Part shown: positions 8,291-17,067 of the stretch, piece by piece
How positions within the stretch are numbered: the stretch's first letter is position 1
Layout: each line of letters starts with the position of its first letter
Program-made: the position numbers and the translations under genes
Source of the DNA: DASWJZ01 sp963792885
Lineage (GTDB): Bacteria; Pseudomonadota; Alphaproteobacteria; Rhizobiales; Afifellaceae
Direction: 5' to 3'
Assembly (NCBI GenBank): GCA_963792885.1
Contig: CAWBXX010000002.1
Location: 186,001-250,000 of the forward strand
Length of the DNA stretch: 64,000 bases
Notes under the pieces: model-generated
Database searches by the model: none
What the model was told of the DNA's origin: nothing
What the model saw: only the letters and a program-made list of their open reading frames with translations

Positions 8291-8977
8291 TCAGTACGCA
8301 TCGGCATTGTCGATGTTGAAGTTGTAGAGCTTGCGCGCCGACCCGTAGCGTCGGAACTCGTCCGGCTTCACCCCTTCGACGCCGGCTTTTTCGAGGAGCT
8401 CCGCCACGATCGCCTCATGCTCAGGGCGCATTTCCTTCTCGACGCAATCGGCGCCGAGGCTCTTCACGTTGCCGCGCACGAAGAGCCGCGCTTCGTAGAT
8501 GGAATCGCCGAGAGAGTTGCCGGCATCACCGAGCACCACGAGATTGCCGGACTGCGCCATGAACGCCGACATGTGGCCGATATTGCCTTTCACCACGATG
8601 TCGATCCCCTTCATCGAGATGCCACAGCGTGACGAGGCATTGCCCTCGATGACGAGAAGGCCGCCGCGCCCGGTTGCGCCGGCATATTGGCTGGCGTCGC
8701 CCTTTATCACCACCTTGCCGGACATCATGTTCTCCGCCACGCCCGGCCCGGCGCTGCCGTCGACCACGATCGTCGCGTCCTTGTTCATTCCGGCGCAATA
8801 GTAGCCGACGCTGCCCTTGATCTCGACGTTGACCGGCGCATCGATGCCGACCGCGACCGCGTGCCGGCCTTTCGGATTGACCACCAGCCAGTCGACCTCG
8901 TTCGTACCCTCGCGCAGCGCGTGGAGCGCGCTATTCAGCTCACGCAGCGGGGTCTCGGCGAGATCGACCGTCGGCAT
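8291..8977 (-). CDS. glxC: GXGXG-domain glutamate-synthase-like GlxC
   Basis: A 228-residue protein made of the right-handed beta-helix GXGXG repeats found at the C-terminus of glutamate synthase (for example KGDASQYAGATGRGG and VVLGDAGNSLGDSIYEA). In split glutamate synthases this domain connects the amidotransferase and FMN domains. Its ATG overlaps the glxB stop by one base (TGATG), so the two are translationally coupled, and glxD starts 9 bases after its stop. The protein is intact. Confidence 0.86.
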   Translation of the reverse strand: MPTVDLAETPLRELNSALHALREGTNEVDWLVVNPKGRHAVAVGIDAPVNVEIKGSVGYYCAGMNKDATIVVDGSAGPGVAENMMSGKVVIKGDASQYAGATGRGGLLVIEGNASSRCGISMKGIDIVVKGNIGHMSAFMAQSGNLVVLGDAGNSLGDSIYEARLFVRGNVKSLGADCVEKEMRPEHEAIVAELLEKAGVEGVKPDEFRRYGSARKLYNFNIDNADAY

Positions 8978-9873
8978 CAGCGCTCCCAGAAATAGACGGT
9001 CGCCGGTTCCGGCTCCCAGACCTTGGCGTGTTCGATGCCGGGAAGGTCGACGAGCGCCCGGTATTCGGAACCGAAGGCGACGTATCGATCGGTCTCGGCG
9101 AGCACCGCCGGCTTGCAGGCGATCGGATCGCGAAGCACGCCAAAGCCGGTCTTCGTGCCGACCACGAAAGTGTAGAAGCCATCGAGATCGACAAGGCTCT
9201 TCTCCAGCGCCTCGCCGAGGTTCATCCCCTGGTTCATGCGCCACGTCAGATAGGCGGCGGCGACCTCCGTGTCGTTCTCCGTCTCGAAGTGCATGCCGTC
9301 GTGGATCAGCTCGCGACGAAGATTGTTGTGGTTCGAGAGCGACCCGTTGTGAACGAGGCACTCGTCCGGCCCGGTTGAGAAGGGATGCGCGCCGAGCGTG
9401 GTCACGGCCGACTCGGTCGCCATGCGCGTATGTCCGATACCATGCGTGCCGTGCATCCCCGCAAGGTCGAAGCGGCGCGCGACGTCGGTCGGGTAACCGA
9501 CTTCCTTGTAGATCTCGATGGCGTCGCCGGCGCCCATGATCCGGAGCCGCGGGTTCACTCGGCGAACCGCCGCGCGCGCGGCATCGAGCTTGCCGATCGG
9601 CATGCTCAAGACGGCATGCGTATCCTTGACCGAGATATCGACCTTGGCGCCGATTGCTTTCCCGAGCGCCGCAGCGAGATCGGGAAAATCCTCGGCCGGT
9701 TCCGACGACTGCACCGTGATCTTGCCGATTCCGTCATCGGCATCGCTGTAGATCGCGAGCCCGGCGCTGTCCGGGCCGCGATCGCCGAGCTTTCCCAGCA
9801 TGTCGGCGAGCATGGCGCCAAGCCGCGGCTCAAGCGCCTTGTCCTTCAAAAAGAGCCCGACGATGCCGCACAT
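8977..9873 (-). CDS. glxB: Class II glutamine amidotransferase GlxB
   Basis: A 298-residue N-terminal-nucleophile amidotransferase. It begins MCGIVGLF, so Cys2 is the nucleophile after removal of Met1. The conserved GDRGPDSAG, GIGHTRMATES and VHNGSLSNHNNLRREL motifs of the glutaminase domain of glutamate synthase are present. It releases ammonia or amine from a gamma-glutamyl amide and passes it to the GlxC/GlxD half. It is the first gene of the minus-strand glxBCD-glnT operon and diverges from the XRE-cupin regulator across a 102-base region with a palindrome. Confidence 0.88.
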   Translation of the reverse strand: MCGIVGLFLKDKALEPRLGAMLADMLGKLGDRGPDSAGLAIYSDADDGIGKITVQSSEPAEDFPDLAAALGKAIGAKVDISVKDTHAVLSMPIGKLDAARAAVRRVNPRLRIMGAGDAIEIYKEVGYPTDVARRFDLAGMHGTHGIGHTRMATESAVTTLGAHPFSTGPDECLVHNGSLSNHNNLRRELIHDGMHFETENDTEVAAAYLTWRMNQGMNLGEALEKSLVDLDGFYTFVVGTKTGFGVLRDPIACKPAVLAETDRYVAFGSEYRALVDLPGIEHAKVWEPEPATVYFWER

Positions 9874-9924
9874 GCTCGATCCAGCTCCAATGGGCCCGGC
9901 GGGAGAACCGCCGGAGTCCAATAT

Positions 9925-9938
9925 GCAAGCTAGCAAGC
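9925..9938 (+). promoter_or_regulatory. Tandem GCAAGC repeat in divergent glxB promoter region
   Basis: Two GCAAGC hexamers in direct orientation, separated by TA, lie in the divergent region between glxB and the XRE-cupin gene. Their position within the promoter of glxB makes them a possible regulator-binding site. No binding data can be drawn from sequence alone. Confidence 0.3.
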
Positions 9939-9964
9939 GCGCACGCAGTTCTCAACTCCCAAGA

Positions 9965-9977
9965 ATGAAACTTTCAT
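9965..9977. promoter_or_regulatory. Perfect palindrome, candidate XRE-cupin operator
   Basis: A 13-base perfect palindrome, ATGAAA-C-TTTCAT, lies in the divergent glxB/regulator region and overlaps the first possible ATG of the regulator (9976). Placement suggests autoregulation and control of glxBCD-glnT. If the real regulator start is the in-frame GTG at 10015, the palindrome would lie in its 5' untranslated region or promoter. Confidence 0.45.
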
Positions 9978-10674
9978 GCTAGGAAAGCCCACGGCACTAC
10001 AACTGGGTTCACCGGTGAGCTCGACCTCGACAGAACGCCCCAAAGCACCAGCAGCCGACGCTCAGGATCCGCACCAGATCGGCGGCGCGCGCGACAACAC
10101 GCTGGAAGTGTCGATCGGGCGGGAAGTGCTGGCGTTCCGCACAAAGCTCGGCATCACCGCCGCCGACCTTGCCGCCGCGGCAAAGCTCTCGCCCGGCATG
10201 CTTTCGAAGATCGAGAACGGGCTGACCTCGCCCTCGCTCACCACGCTGAAGACGCTTTCCGCCGCGCTCGGCGTGCCGGTCACCGCCCTCTTCCGCCGCT
10301 ACGAGGAGCGCCGCGACGCCGTGTTCGTGCGCGCCGGCGAGGGTCTCGTCATCGAGCGGCGCGGGACCCGCGCCGGCCACCAGTACCAGCTTCTCGGCCA
10401 CACCGGCGGCGTCACCGGCCGCGTCGTGGTCGAGCCCTATCTGATCACGCTCACGGAGGAATCGGAGGTGTTTCCCCTCTTCCAGCATGAGGGACTGGAG
10501 TTCATCCACATGCTTGAAGGCGAGGTGGTCTACCGCCACGCCGATCGGCTCTATCCGCTCGTTCCCGGCGACAGCCTCTTCTTCGATGCCGACGCGCCGC
10601 ACGGTCCGGAGGAATTGCGCCGGCTGCCGATCCGCTTCCTCTCCGTCATCTCCTACGCGCGCGACGAGGGCTGA
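9976..10674 (+). CDS. XRE-family regulator with cupin domain
   Basis: A 232-residue two-domain regulator. Residues about 48-105 form a helix-turn-helix of the XRE type (REVLAFRTKLGITAADLAA then LSPGMLSKIENGLTSPSL). Residues about 155-225 are a cupin_2 barrel with LEFIHMLEGEV and PGDSLFFDADAPH motifs. Such proteins often sense a small metabolite and regulate amine or amino-acid catabolism; their frequent neighbours include glutamine-synthetase-like genes. It is divergent from glxBCD-glnT, so control of that operon is the simplest reading. ATG 9976 has a poor ribosome-binding site and an in-frame GTG at 10015 is a plausible alternative. Confidence 0.85.
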   Translation: MLGKPTALQLGSPVSSTSTERPKAPAADAQDPHQIGGARDNTLEVSIGREVLAFRTKLGITAADLAAAAKLSPGMLSKIENGLTSPSLTTLKTLSAALGVPVTALFRRYEERRDAVFVRAGEGLVIERRGTRAGHQYQLLGHTGGVTGRVVVEPYLITLTEESEVFPLFQHEGLEFIHMLEGEVVYRHADRLYPLVPGDSLFFDADAPHGPEELRRLPIRFLSVISYARDEG

Positions 10675-10810
10675 GCGCACGACGCGCCCGCGTCGAGGCC
10701 CAAAACGAGACCGATTCTTACCATTGTCGCTTGCCTCGCCGATATTGGCCGACCTAGGCTGAGCCGCCGACGGCCGGTGCGGTCGGCGAGAACAGAGGGG
10801 GAGTGGTGAG

Positions 10811-12159
10811 ATGCCGGCGCGTGTTGCCATCATCGGGACGGGGCCTTCCGGGCTTTCGGAGCTTGTCGCTTTCGAGGCGGCGCGCAAGAAGGGCGCCCGA
10901 GTTCCCGAGATCGTCGCCTTCGAGAAGCAGAGCGACTGGGGCGGCCTGTGGAACTACACGTGGCGCACCGGGCTCGACGAATACGGCGAGCCGGTGCACG
11001 GCAGCATGTACCGGTACCTCTGGTCGAACGGCCCGAAGGAATGCCTGGAATTCGCCGACTACACGTTCGACCGCCACTTCAAGCAGCCGATCCCCTCCTT
11101 CCCGCCACGCGAAGTTCTTTACGACTACATCCTCGGGCGGGCGAAGAAGCGCGGCGTCCGCAAGCAAGTCCGCTTCTCCACGCCGGTGCGCTTCGTCGAA
11201 TATTCAGGCAAGACCGGCAAGTTCAAGGTCACCTCCGAGAACCTGAAGGACCACTCGACCAAGACCGAGAATTTCGACTACGTCATCGTCGCGACCGGGC
11301 ATTTCTCCGTGCCCAACGTGCCGCTCTTCGAAGGCGTGGAGAAATTTCCCGGGCCGCGTGATGCATGCGCACGATTTCCGCGACGCGCAGGAATTCGCCG
11401 GCCGGCGCCTGCTCGTCGTCGGCGCGAGCTACTCGGCGGAGGACATCGCGCTCCAGTGCCACAAATACGGCGCCCAGCACGTCACCATGTGCTGGCGGAC
11501 GAAGCCGATGGGCTTCCACTGGCCGGAGGGCATGGAGGAGCGGCCGCTCCTCACCAGGCTTTCCGGCAAGACCGCGCATTTCAAGGACGGATCGAGCCAG
11601 GACGTCGACGCCATCATCCTGTGCACCGGCTATCAGCACCACTTCCCGTTCCTGGAGGAGAAGCTCAGGCTGAAGACCCACAACCGGCTTGAACCCGCCG
11701 GGTCTCTACAAGGGCATCTTCTGGGAGAAGAACCCGAAGCTCATGTACATCGGCATGCAGGACCAGTTCTACACCTTCTCCATGTTCGACCTGCAGGCCT
11801 GGGTCGCGCGCGATTTCGTCCTCGGGCGGATCAAGCTGCCGTCGAGGGCGAAGATGGAGAAGGAGACCGCCAAGTGGGTGGCGCGCGAGGAGAAGCTCAA
11901 GAACCCCCACGAGCAGATCGACTTCCAGACCGACTACCTGAAGGACCTCGCCAAGGACACCGACTATCCGGCGTTCGACCTCGACGCGTGCGCCCGGATG
12001 TTCAACGAGTGGGAGCACGACAAGGAGGAATCGATCCTCGGCTACCGCAACCACGCTTTCCCCTCGCCCTGCACGGGGACGATGGCGCCGGTCCATCACA
12101 CGCCGTGGTTCGAGGCGATGGACGATTCGATGCAAAGCTTTCTGGCCAGCAAGGCGTGA
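10811..12159 (+). CDS. tmm: Trimethylamine monooxygenase Tmm (two frame breaks)
   Basis: FAD- and NADPH-dependent flavin monooxygenase that N-oxygenates TMA to TMAO. About 448 residues after correcting two apparent single-base duplications, near 11356 (GGG for GG) and near 11686 (GG for G). Signatures: FAD motif IIGTGPSGLSE at the N-terminus, the flavin-monooxygenase fingerprint FPGRVMHAHDF spanning the first break, the NADPH motif VVGASYSAEDIA, and the CTGYQHHFPF motif. The strong resemblance to Tmm, rather than to generic monooxygenases, is supported by tdm following 48 bases later. A GAGGGGGAG ribosome-binding site precedes the ATG. The conserved reading beyond each break argues for sequencing error. 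Confidence 0.88.
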
Positions 12160-12165
12160 TACCGA

Positions 12166-12196
12166 AGCCCGGATGCGGCGAGGCGCGATCCGGGCT
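12166..12196. repeat. Short palindromic repeat between tmm and tdm
   Basis: A nine-base inverted repeat, AGCCCGGAT / ATCCGGGCT, with a 13-base spacer fills most of the tmm-tdm gap. This AGCCCGGAT...ATCCGGGCT arrangement is a common dispersed intergenic palindrome in Rhizobiales genomes. It may form a hairpin in the tmm-tdm transcript. Confidence 0.5.
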
Positions 12197-12207
12197 ACGA
12201 TCCTTTG

Positions 12208-14573
12208 ATGCTGGATCGGCCTGAATCGACGATCGCACCGCTCCTGCCGCCGGCGCGGAGCCGTATCCTGCGGCCCGGCATCCGCGCGCTTGCCGTCGGC
12301 GTCGAGCGCTACACGATCGAAGGCGGCCGCTCGATCGTCGTCGATCTCGGCGAAGGCGACCGGATCGTCGTCAGGGACGTCGAAGGCGGGCAGCCCTGCG
12401 AGCTGATCGCGTTCGGCGCGGACGGCCGCGCGGAGCCCCAGGCGTCATCGGTGTGGAAGCCGTCCGACGAGCCTTCGACCAGCGACACGCGCGGCGCTCG
12501 GTGCGATCGCCGATCGCCTGAAGCGCCGCAGCATCGACCTCTCCGGCGCGCGCGCGATCCGCATCTTCGGCGGCGCTTCGCCCGCCGGCGACACGCAGGA
12601 ATTCCGCGCAGAGCGGAAGGGGCTACCTCGTCGTCTCCGCACCGGCCGAGGCGATGGATCCGGGCACGCAGGATACCGCGACGCCGATCGAACTTCGTGA
12701 TCGAGCGCGCCGACGCCCCGCGCTCCCGGCGAGGCTCCCCCGCTCCCCGACCCGCTCGCCGACCCGCTGCAGGACATCCGCGTCAACCGCGCGACCGCCG
12801 AGGCCTATCTCGTGCGCGCCGGCGAATACATCCAGATCATCGACGTCGCCGGGCGCCAATGCTCCGACTTCCAGTGCTTCTCCGCCCGCAAGCTCGACAA
12901 GGGCCGCGCGCTTCCGCTCGACGCGACGACGACGCGCAGCCTGACCGGCCTCGGCTATCCGGCGCCGGGCCTTCCCGCGAAATGCTTCGACCAGGACATG
13001 GAGCCGCTGGTCGAGATCATCCAGGACACGGTCGGCCGCCACGACGCGTTCGCGCTCGCCTGCTACGCAAAATTCTACGAGGACCTGGGCTATCCCGGTC
13101 ACGCCAACTGCACCGACAATTTCAACGGCGCGCTCGATCCGTTCGGCGTCGGAGCGCGCAAGGGCTGGATGGCGCTGAATTTCTTCTACAACACCGGCAT
13201 CGACGCCAATAACGTCATCTTCTTCGACGAGCCGTGGTCGCGGCCGGGCGACTATGTGCTCTTGCGCGCCGTCACGGACCTCGTCTGCGTATCATCCGCG
13301 TGCCCGGACGACATCGACGCGGCGAACGCCTGGAACCCGACCGACATCCATGTCCGCACTTATTCCGACAGGGAGCGCTTCTTAAGAGCGGTGGCCTATC
13401 GCATGACGCCCGATGCAGAGCCCAAGATGACACGCGAGACCGCCTTCCACGCGCGCTTTGCCGCTCATACGCGCGATTTCTCCGAGTATCGCGGCTACTG
13501 GCTGGCGCAGAAGTTCAACGACGGCGGCCCGATCGAGGAATATTGGGCATGCCCGCGAGCGCGCCGTGGTGATGGACCTCTCGCCGCTCCGGAAATTCGA
13601 AGTGACCGGGCCGGACGCGGAAGCGCTGATGCAATACGCGCTGACCCGCAACGTCAGGAAGCTCGGCGTCGGCCAGGTGGTCTATTCCGCCATGTGCTAC
13701 GAGCACGGCGGCATGCTCGACGACGGGACCTTGTTCCGGCTCGGGCCCAACAATTTCCGCTGGATCGGCGGCGACGAATATGACGGCGTCTGGCTCAGGC
13801 AGCTCGCTGAGAAGATGGGGTTCTCCGCCTGGGTGCGCTCCTCCACCGACCAGCTCCACAACATCGCCGTGCAGGGCCCGAAGAGCCGCGACATCCTGAA
13901 GAGCATCATCTGGACGCCGCCCGCCCAGCCGGCGCTGGCGGAGCTCAAATGGTTCCGCTTCCTGATCGGGCGGATCGGCGGCTATGACGGGCCGGCGGTG
14001 GTGGTGTCGCGCACCGGCTACACCGGAGAGCTCGGCTACGAGATCTTCTGCCATCCGAAGGACGCCGGCGCCGTGTTCGACGCGATCTGGAAGGCAGGCC
14101 AGCCGCATGGTCTGAAGCCGCTCGGGCTGCAGGCGCTCGACATGCTCCGGATCGAGGCCGGGCTGATCTTCGCCCACTACGAGTTCAGCGACCAGACCGA
14201 TCCGTTCGAGGCCGGTATCGGCTTCACCGTCGCGCTGAAGTCGAAGAACGAAGACTTCATCGGTCGCGAGGCGCTGGTCCGGCGGCACGACAATCCGCAG
14301 AACAAGCTGGTGGGGCTGGAGATCGATTCCAACGACGCGGTCGGCCACGGCGACTGCGTTCACACGGGCCGCGCGCAGGTGGGCGTGGTGACGAGCGGCG
14401 TCCGCTCGCCGGTTTTGAAAAAGAACATCGCGCTCGCGCGCCTCGATGTGAGCGCGGCGGATATCGGCCGCGAGGTCGAGATCGGAAAGCTCGACGGCCA
14501 GCAGAAGCGGCTCCCCGCCCGCGTCGTCCGCTTCCCGCACTACGACCCGGAGAAGCTGCGCGTCAGGAGTTAG
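12208..14573 (+). CDS. tdm: TMAO demethylase Tdm, DUF1989 plus GcvT domains (five frame breaks)
   Basis: Converts TMAO to dimethylamine and formaldehyde. About 786 residues after correcting five apparent one-base duplications near 12499, 12615, 12693, 12728 and 13548. The first two thirds hold an N-terminal region and a DUF1989 metal-binding domain with conserved cysteines in GRQCSDFQCF, HANCTDNFN and SACPDDID. The last 330 residues are a GcvT-type tetrahydrofolate-binding domain (VVMDLSPLRKFEV, RTGYTGELGYE), thought to catch the released formaldehyde on folate. This DUF1989-GcvT fusion is the known architecture of Tdm. Four breaks fall in one 240-base stretch, an unusually poor region, but all domains downstream read cleanly. 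Confidence 0.86.
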
Positions 14574-14577
14574 AGGC

Positions 14578-14648
14578 TGGTTCGAACCAATTCGCCCTCG
14601 CGATAGGGCCGGCTTGATACCAATTCGCCCGTCCCGGTTCGAATTGGT
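14578..14648. promoter_or_regulatory. Cluster of ACCAATTCG half-sites before ABC transporter
   Basis: The gap between tdm and the solute-binding gene holds a perfect 12-base palindrome TGGTTCGAACCA (14578-14589) and three copies of ACCAATTCG: 14586-14594 and 14619-14627 in direct orientation 33 bases apart, and 14640-14648 inverted. The latter two can pair as a nine-base stem. TGGT...ACCA palindromes suit GntR/FadR-type dimers, and a similar CCAATTT/AAATTGG pair precedes the GntR gene at 21.9 kb. This makes it a candidate operator of that regulator. Confidence 0.5.
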
Positions 14649-14756
14649 GTTGCCCCCGCGGCCGGAGCCGTCCTAGATTTCCTGGAAGGAAGGGCGACGG
14701 GGTCCGTCCGTTGCCTTGTCGGGAGACACAGCGCACGCCAACACGGGAGAGTTCTG

Positions 14757-16055
14757 ATGACATTCAAGATCGAACCGAGGCTTGATCGCAGAAAGTTCCT
14801 GACCGGCGTGGCAAGTGCCGCCCTCATCGCAAATACCGCCGCGCCGCGTATCGCCTTCGCGCAGGACAAGGTCCTGAAGATCGGGTTCCTCGCGCCCCTG
14901 ACCGGCGCGGTTGCCGCCTGGGGTAAGCCGGGCCTCGACGGCTGCGAGATCTGGGCCGACTGGACCAACGCGGCCGGCGGCATCAACGTCGGCGGCGAAG
15001 CGCAGAAGGTCGAGTTCGTCGCCTACGATGAGGAGTACGACGCCGGCAAGGCGCGCACCGGCGCGACGAAGCTCATCCAGGAAGACGGCGTCAAATTCAT
15101 CATGATGCTCGGCGGCGACCCGTGGCCGGGTGTGGAAGACATCGCCGCGCGCACCGGCATGCTTGTTTCCACGCTTCTGCCGAGCGATCTGACGCCGGAG
15201 ACGAAGACGCTGGTCGCGCCCTGCGAGGTGCACCCGATCTACAACGTCACCGGCGTGGAATGGCTGGCGGAGAACCGCCCGGAGCTGAAGACGGCGGTGA
15301 TCTGCGCGCAGGACGACTCGCTCGGCAAGCCGTCGGTCGCCACCTATCTCGCCGCCTTCGAGGCGGCCGGCATCGAGGTCCTCGGCGACCCGGTCTTCTT
15401 CGACCCGGCGACCACCGACTTCGCACCGGTGATGACGCAGCTTCTCGCCAACAAGCCGGACATTCTCTGCCTCGACACCTGCTACGCCGACTACGTGCAG
15501 CCGCTCTGCGAGCAGGCTTTCCAGCAAGGCTACAAGGGTCAGATCATCTCCTGCACCGTCGACTATTACAAACGCATCGTGGAGCGCACCTCGAAGGAGT
15601 TCATGGAGGGTGTCGTCTTCCAGTTCCCGGACTTCGACGACCCGAAGCTGAACGATCCGAACATCAATTTCCCGAAGCCGAACGAGTTCTACGCGGAGTT
15701 CGTGAAGCGTTTCGGCGAGAACGACTGGTCGGCCGTCTCGTGGGAATACTCGTCGATCATGGTGCTCTGGAAGGAGGCCGCCGAGCGCGCCGGAAGCGCC
15801 GATCCGGCTGCCGTGCTCGCCGCCATGAAGGAGGGCGGCGTCGGCAAGCACATCTACGGCGAGGCCAAATGGTGGGGCAAGGAGCTGTTCGGAATCGACA
15901 ACGCGCTCGTCGGCAATTGGCCGGTCGTGGTCATCCGCGACGGCAAGGCGAAGATCGCCGAGTTCCGCTCCATCCCCGCCTGGATGGACAAGCACCTGGA
16001 TCTCCTGATCAAGCACATGACCGCGCTTGGCCAGATGTGGAACCAGCGGACGTAA
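14757..16055 (+). CDS. ABC transporter substrate-binding protein, type 1 periplasmic fold
   Basis: A 432-residue periplasmic binding protein of the LivK/amide-urea type (hydrophobic amino-acid uptake family). The N-terminus has a twin-arginine-like DRRKFL motif followed by a hydrophobic stretch ending in an AFA-Q site, so export is probably by Tat. The mature part begins with LKIGFLAPLTGAVAAWG, typical of the family. It is the first transporter gene after tmm-tdm, ahead of two LivH/LivM permeases, so TMA, TMAO or another methylated amine is a reasonable substrate guess. Known TMAO importers (TmoXWV) belong to a different ABC family, so this would be a different solution. Confidence 0.8.
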   Translation: MTFKIEPRLDRRKFLTGVASAALIANTAAPRIAFAQDKVLKIGFLAPLTGAVAAWGKPGLDGCEIWADWTNAAGGINVGGEAQKVEFVAYDEEYDAGKARTGATKLIQEDGVKFIMMLGGDPWPGVEDIAARTGMLVSTLLPSDLTPETKTLVAPCEVHPIYNVTGVEWLAENRPELKTAVICAQDDSLGKPSVATYLAAFEAAGIEVLGDPVFFDPATTDFAPVMTQLLANKPDILCLDTCYADYVQPLCEQAFQQGYKGQIISCTVDYYKRIVERTSKEFMEGVVFQFPDFDDPKLNDPNINFPKPNEFYAEFVKRFGENDWSAVSWEYSSIMVLWKEAAERAGSADPAAVLAAMKEGGVGKHIYGEAKWWGKELFGIDNALVGNWPVVVIRDGKAKIAEFRSIPAWMDKHLDLLIKHMTALGQMWNQRT

Positions 16056-16073
16056 GGGCGGTCCCCGTTTCCA

Positions 16074-16170
16074 TCGTCATGCCCGGGCTTGGCCCGGGCA
16101 TCCATTCCGCGACGCGCCGTTCCCACCACCGCCGCGGAATGGATTGCCGGATCAAGTCCGGCAATGACGA
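16074..16170. repeat. Nested palindromic intergenic repeat element
   Basis: A 97-base element of nested inverted repeats: outer TCGTCAT / ATGACGA, middle TCCATTCCGC / GCGGAATGGA (16101-16110 and 16134-16143), plus two local hairpins, ATGCCCGGGC...GCCCGGGCAT (16079-16101) and TTGCCGG...CCGGCAA (16144-16164). This is the layout of a widely dispersed Rhizobiales palindromic element. It separates the binding-protein gene from livH and could damp read-through, giving more binding protein than permease. Confidence 0.7.
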
Positions 16171-16200
16171 CAGGCATGAGAGCACGGTAGTCTCCGCATA

Positions 16201-17067
16201 ATGTCCGCGCTTGTCATCCAGACCGTCTTCAACGCGCTCTATGCGGCGAGCTACATGGCGCTGATCGCCGTCGGGCTGGTGCTGATCTTCGGCGTCATGG
16301 GCGTGATCAACTTCGCCCATGGCGAGCTCTACATGATGGGCGCCTACACGGTGGTCTATCTGTTCGCCGGCTTCGGCCTTCCCTTCGTCGTGACCGTCGC
16401 CGCCGGCCTCGTCTTCGTCGGATGCCTCGGGCTTCTCATGGAGTGGGCGCTGTTCCGGCCGCTGCGCGAGAATCCGCTCGGCGGGCTCATCGCCTCGATC
16501 GGCTTTCTTCTGATTCTGCAAAGCGTCGCAGTCCTGAAGTTCGGCCTCAGGATGCAGAACATACCGTCGGTCACCAAGGCCAAGCTCGAGATCGGCGGCG
16601 CGGTGCTGACCTACGAGCGCTTCATGGTCATCGCCGCGACCGTGGTGCTCCTCGGGCTGCTGTGGCTCTTTCTGAAGCACTCGAAGCTCGGCTGGGCGCT
16701 CCGTGCCTGCGCGCAGGATCGCGAGGCTGCGGCGCTGCAGGGCATCTCCATCAACCAGACGGCGCGCTACGCGATGTTCATCGGGGCGGGGCTCGCCGGC
16801 GTCGCCGGAGCGCTGACGGCGCCGCTTGTCGCGCCGACGCCCTATATCGGACACTCCGTCATCGTCACCGCCTTCATCATCATCATCGTCGGCGGTATCG
16901 GCAGCCTCGAGGGCGCCGTGATCGCGGCAATTCTCTATTCCTTCGTCGACACCGTCGTCACGACGCTCTTCGACGGCGTCATCGCCAACATCGTCGGGCT
17001 GCTCTTGATGCTGGTCGTCCTGATCGTCATGCCGAACGGCTTGTTCGGAGCACGCGAGCGTGTCTGA
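16201..17067 (+). CDS. livH: Branched-chain-type ABC permease (LivH-like)
   Basis: A 288-residue inner-membrane permease with about eight hydrophobic segments. It carries the LivH pattern GVMGVINFAHGELYMMGAY near residue 40 and the EAA-like GAGLAGVAGAL loop near residue 198. It forms the membrane channel with the LivM-like protein encoded next; the stop overlaps the livM start by eight bases. Placement with the tmm-tdm genes and a type 1 binding protein suggests uptake of methylated amines or amine oxides rather than leucine. Confidence 0.85.
   Translation: MSALVIQTVFNALYAASYMALIAVGLVLIFGVMGVINFAHGELYMMGAYTVVYLFAGFGLPFVVTVAAGLVFVGCLGLLMEWALFRPLRENPLGGLIASIGFLLILQSVAVLKFGLRMQNIPSVTKAKLEIGGAVLTYERFMVIAATVVLLGLLWLFLKHSKLGWALRACAQDREAAALQGISINQTARYAMFIGAGLAGVAGALTAPLVAPTPYIGHSVIVTAFIIIIVGGIGSLEGAVIAAILYSFVDTVVTTLFDGVIANIVGLLLMLVVLIVMPNGLFGARERV

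Noticed and set aside
12208..14573. Treating DUF1989 and GcvT parts as separate genes
   Set aside because: The domains are adjacent in the known Tdm architecture, no start signal lies between them, and the split is explained by the frame break near 13548.
14619..14648. Reading the ACCAATTCG inverted pair as a terminator of tdm
   Set aside because: The stem is AT-rich in part, has a 12-base loop and no T-run, and the same half-site occurs a third time in direct orientation, so an operator is a better reading.
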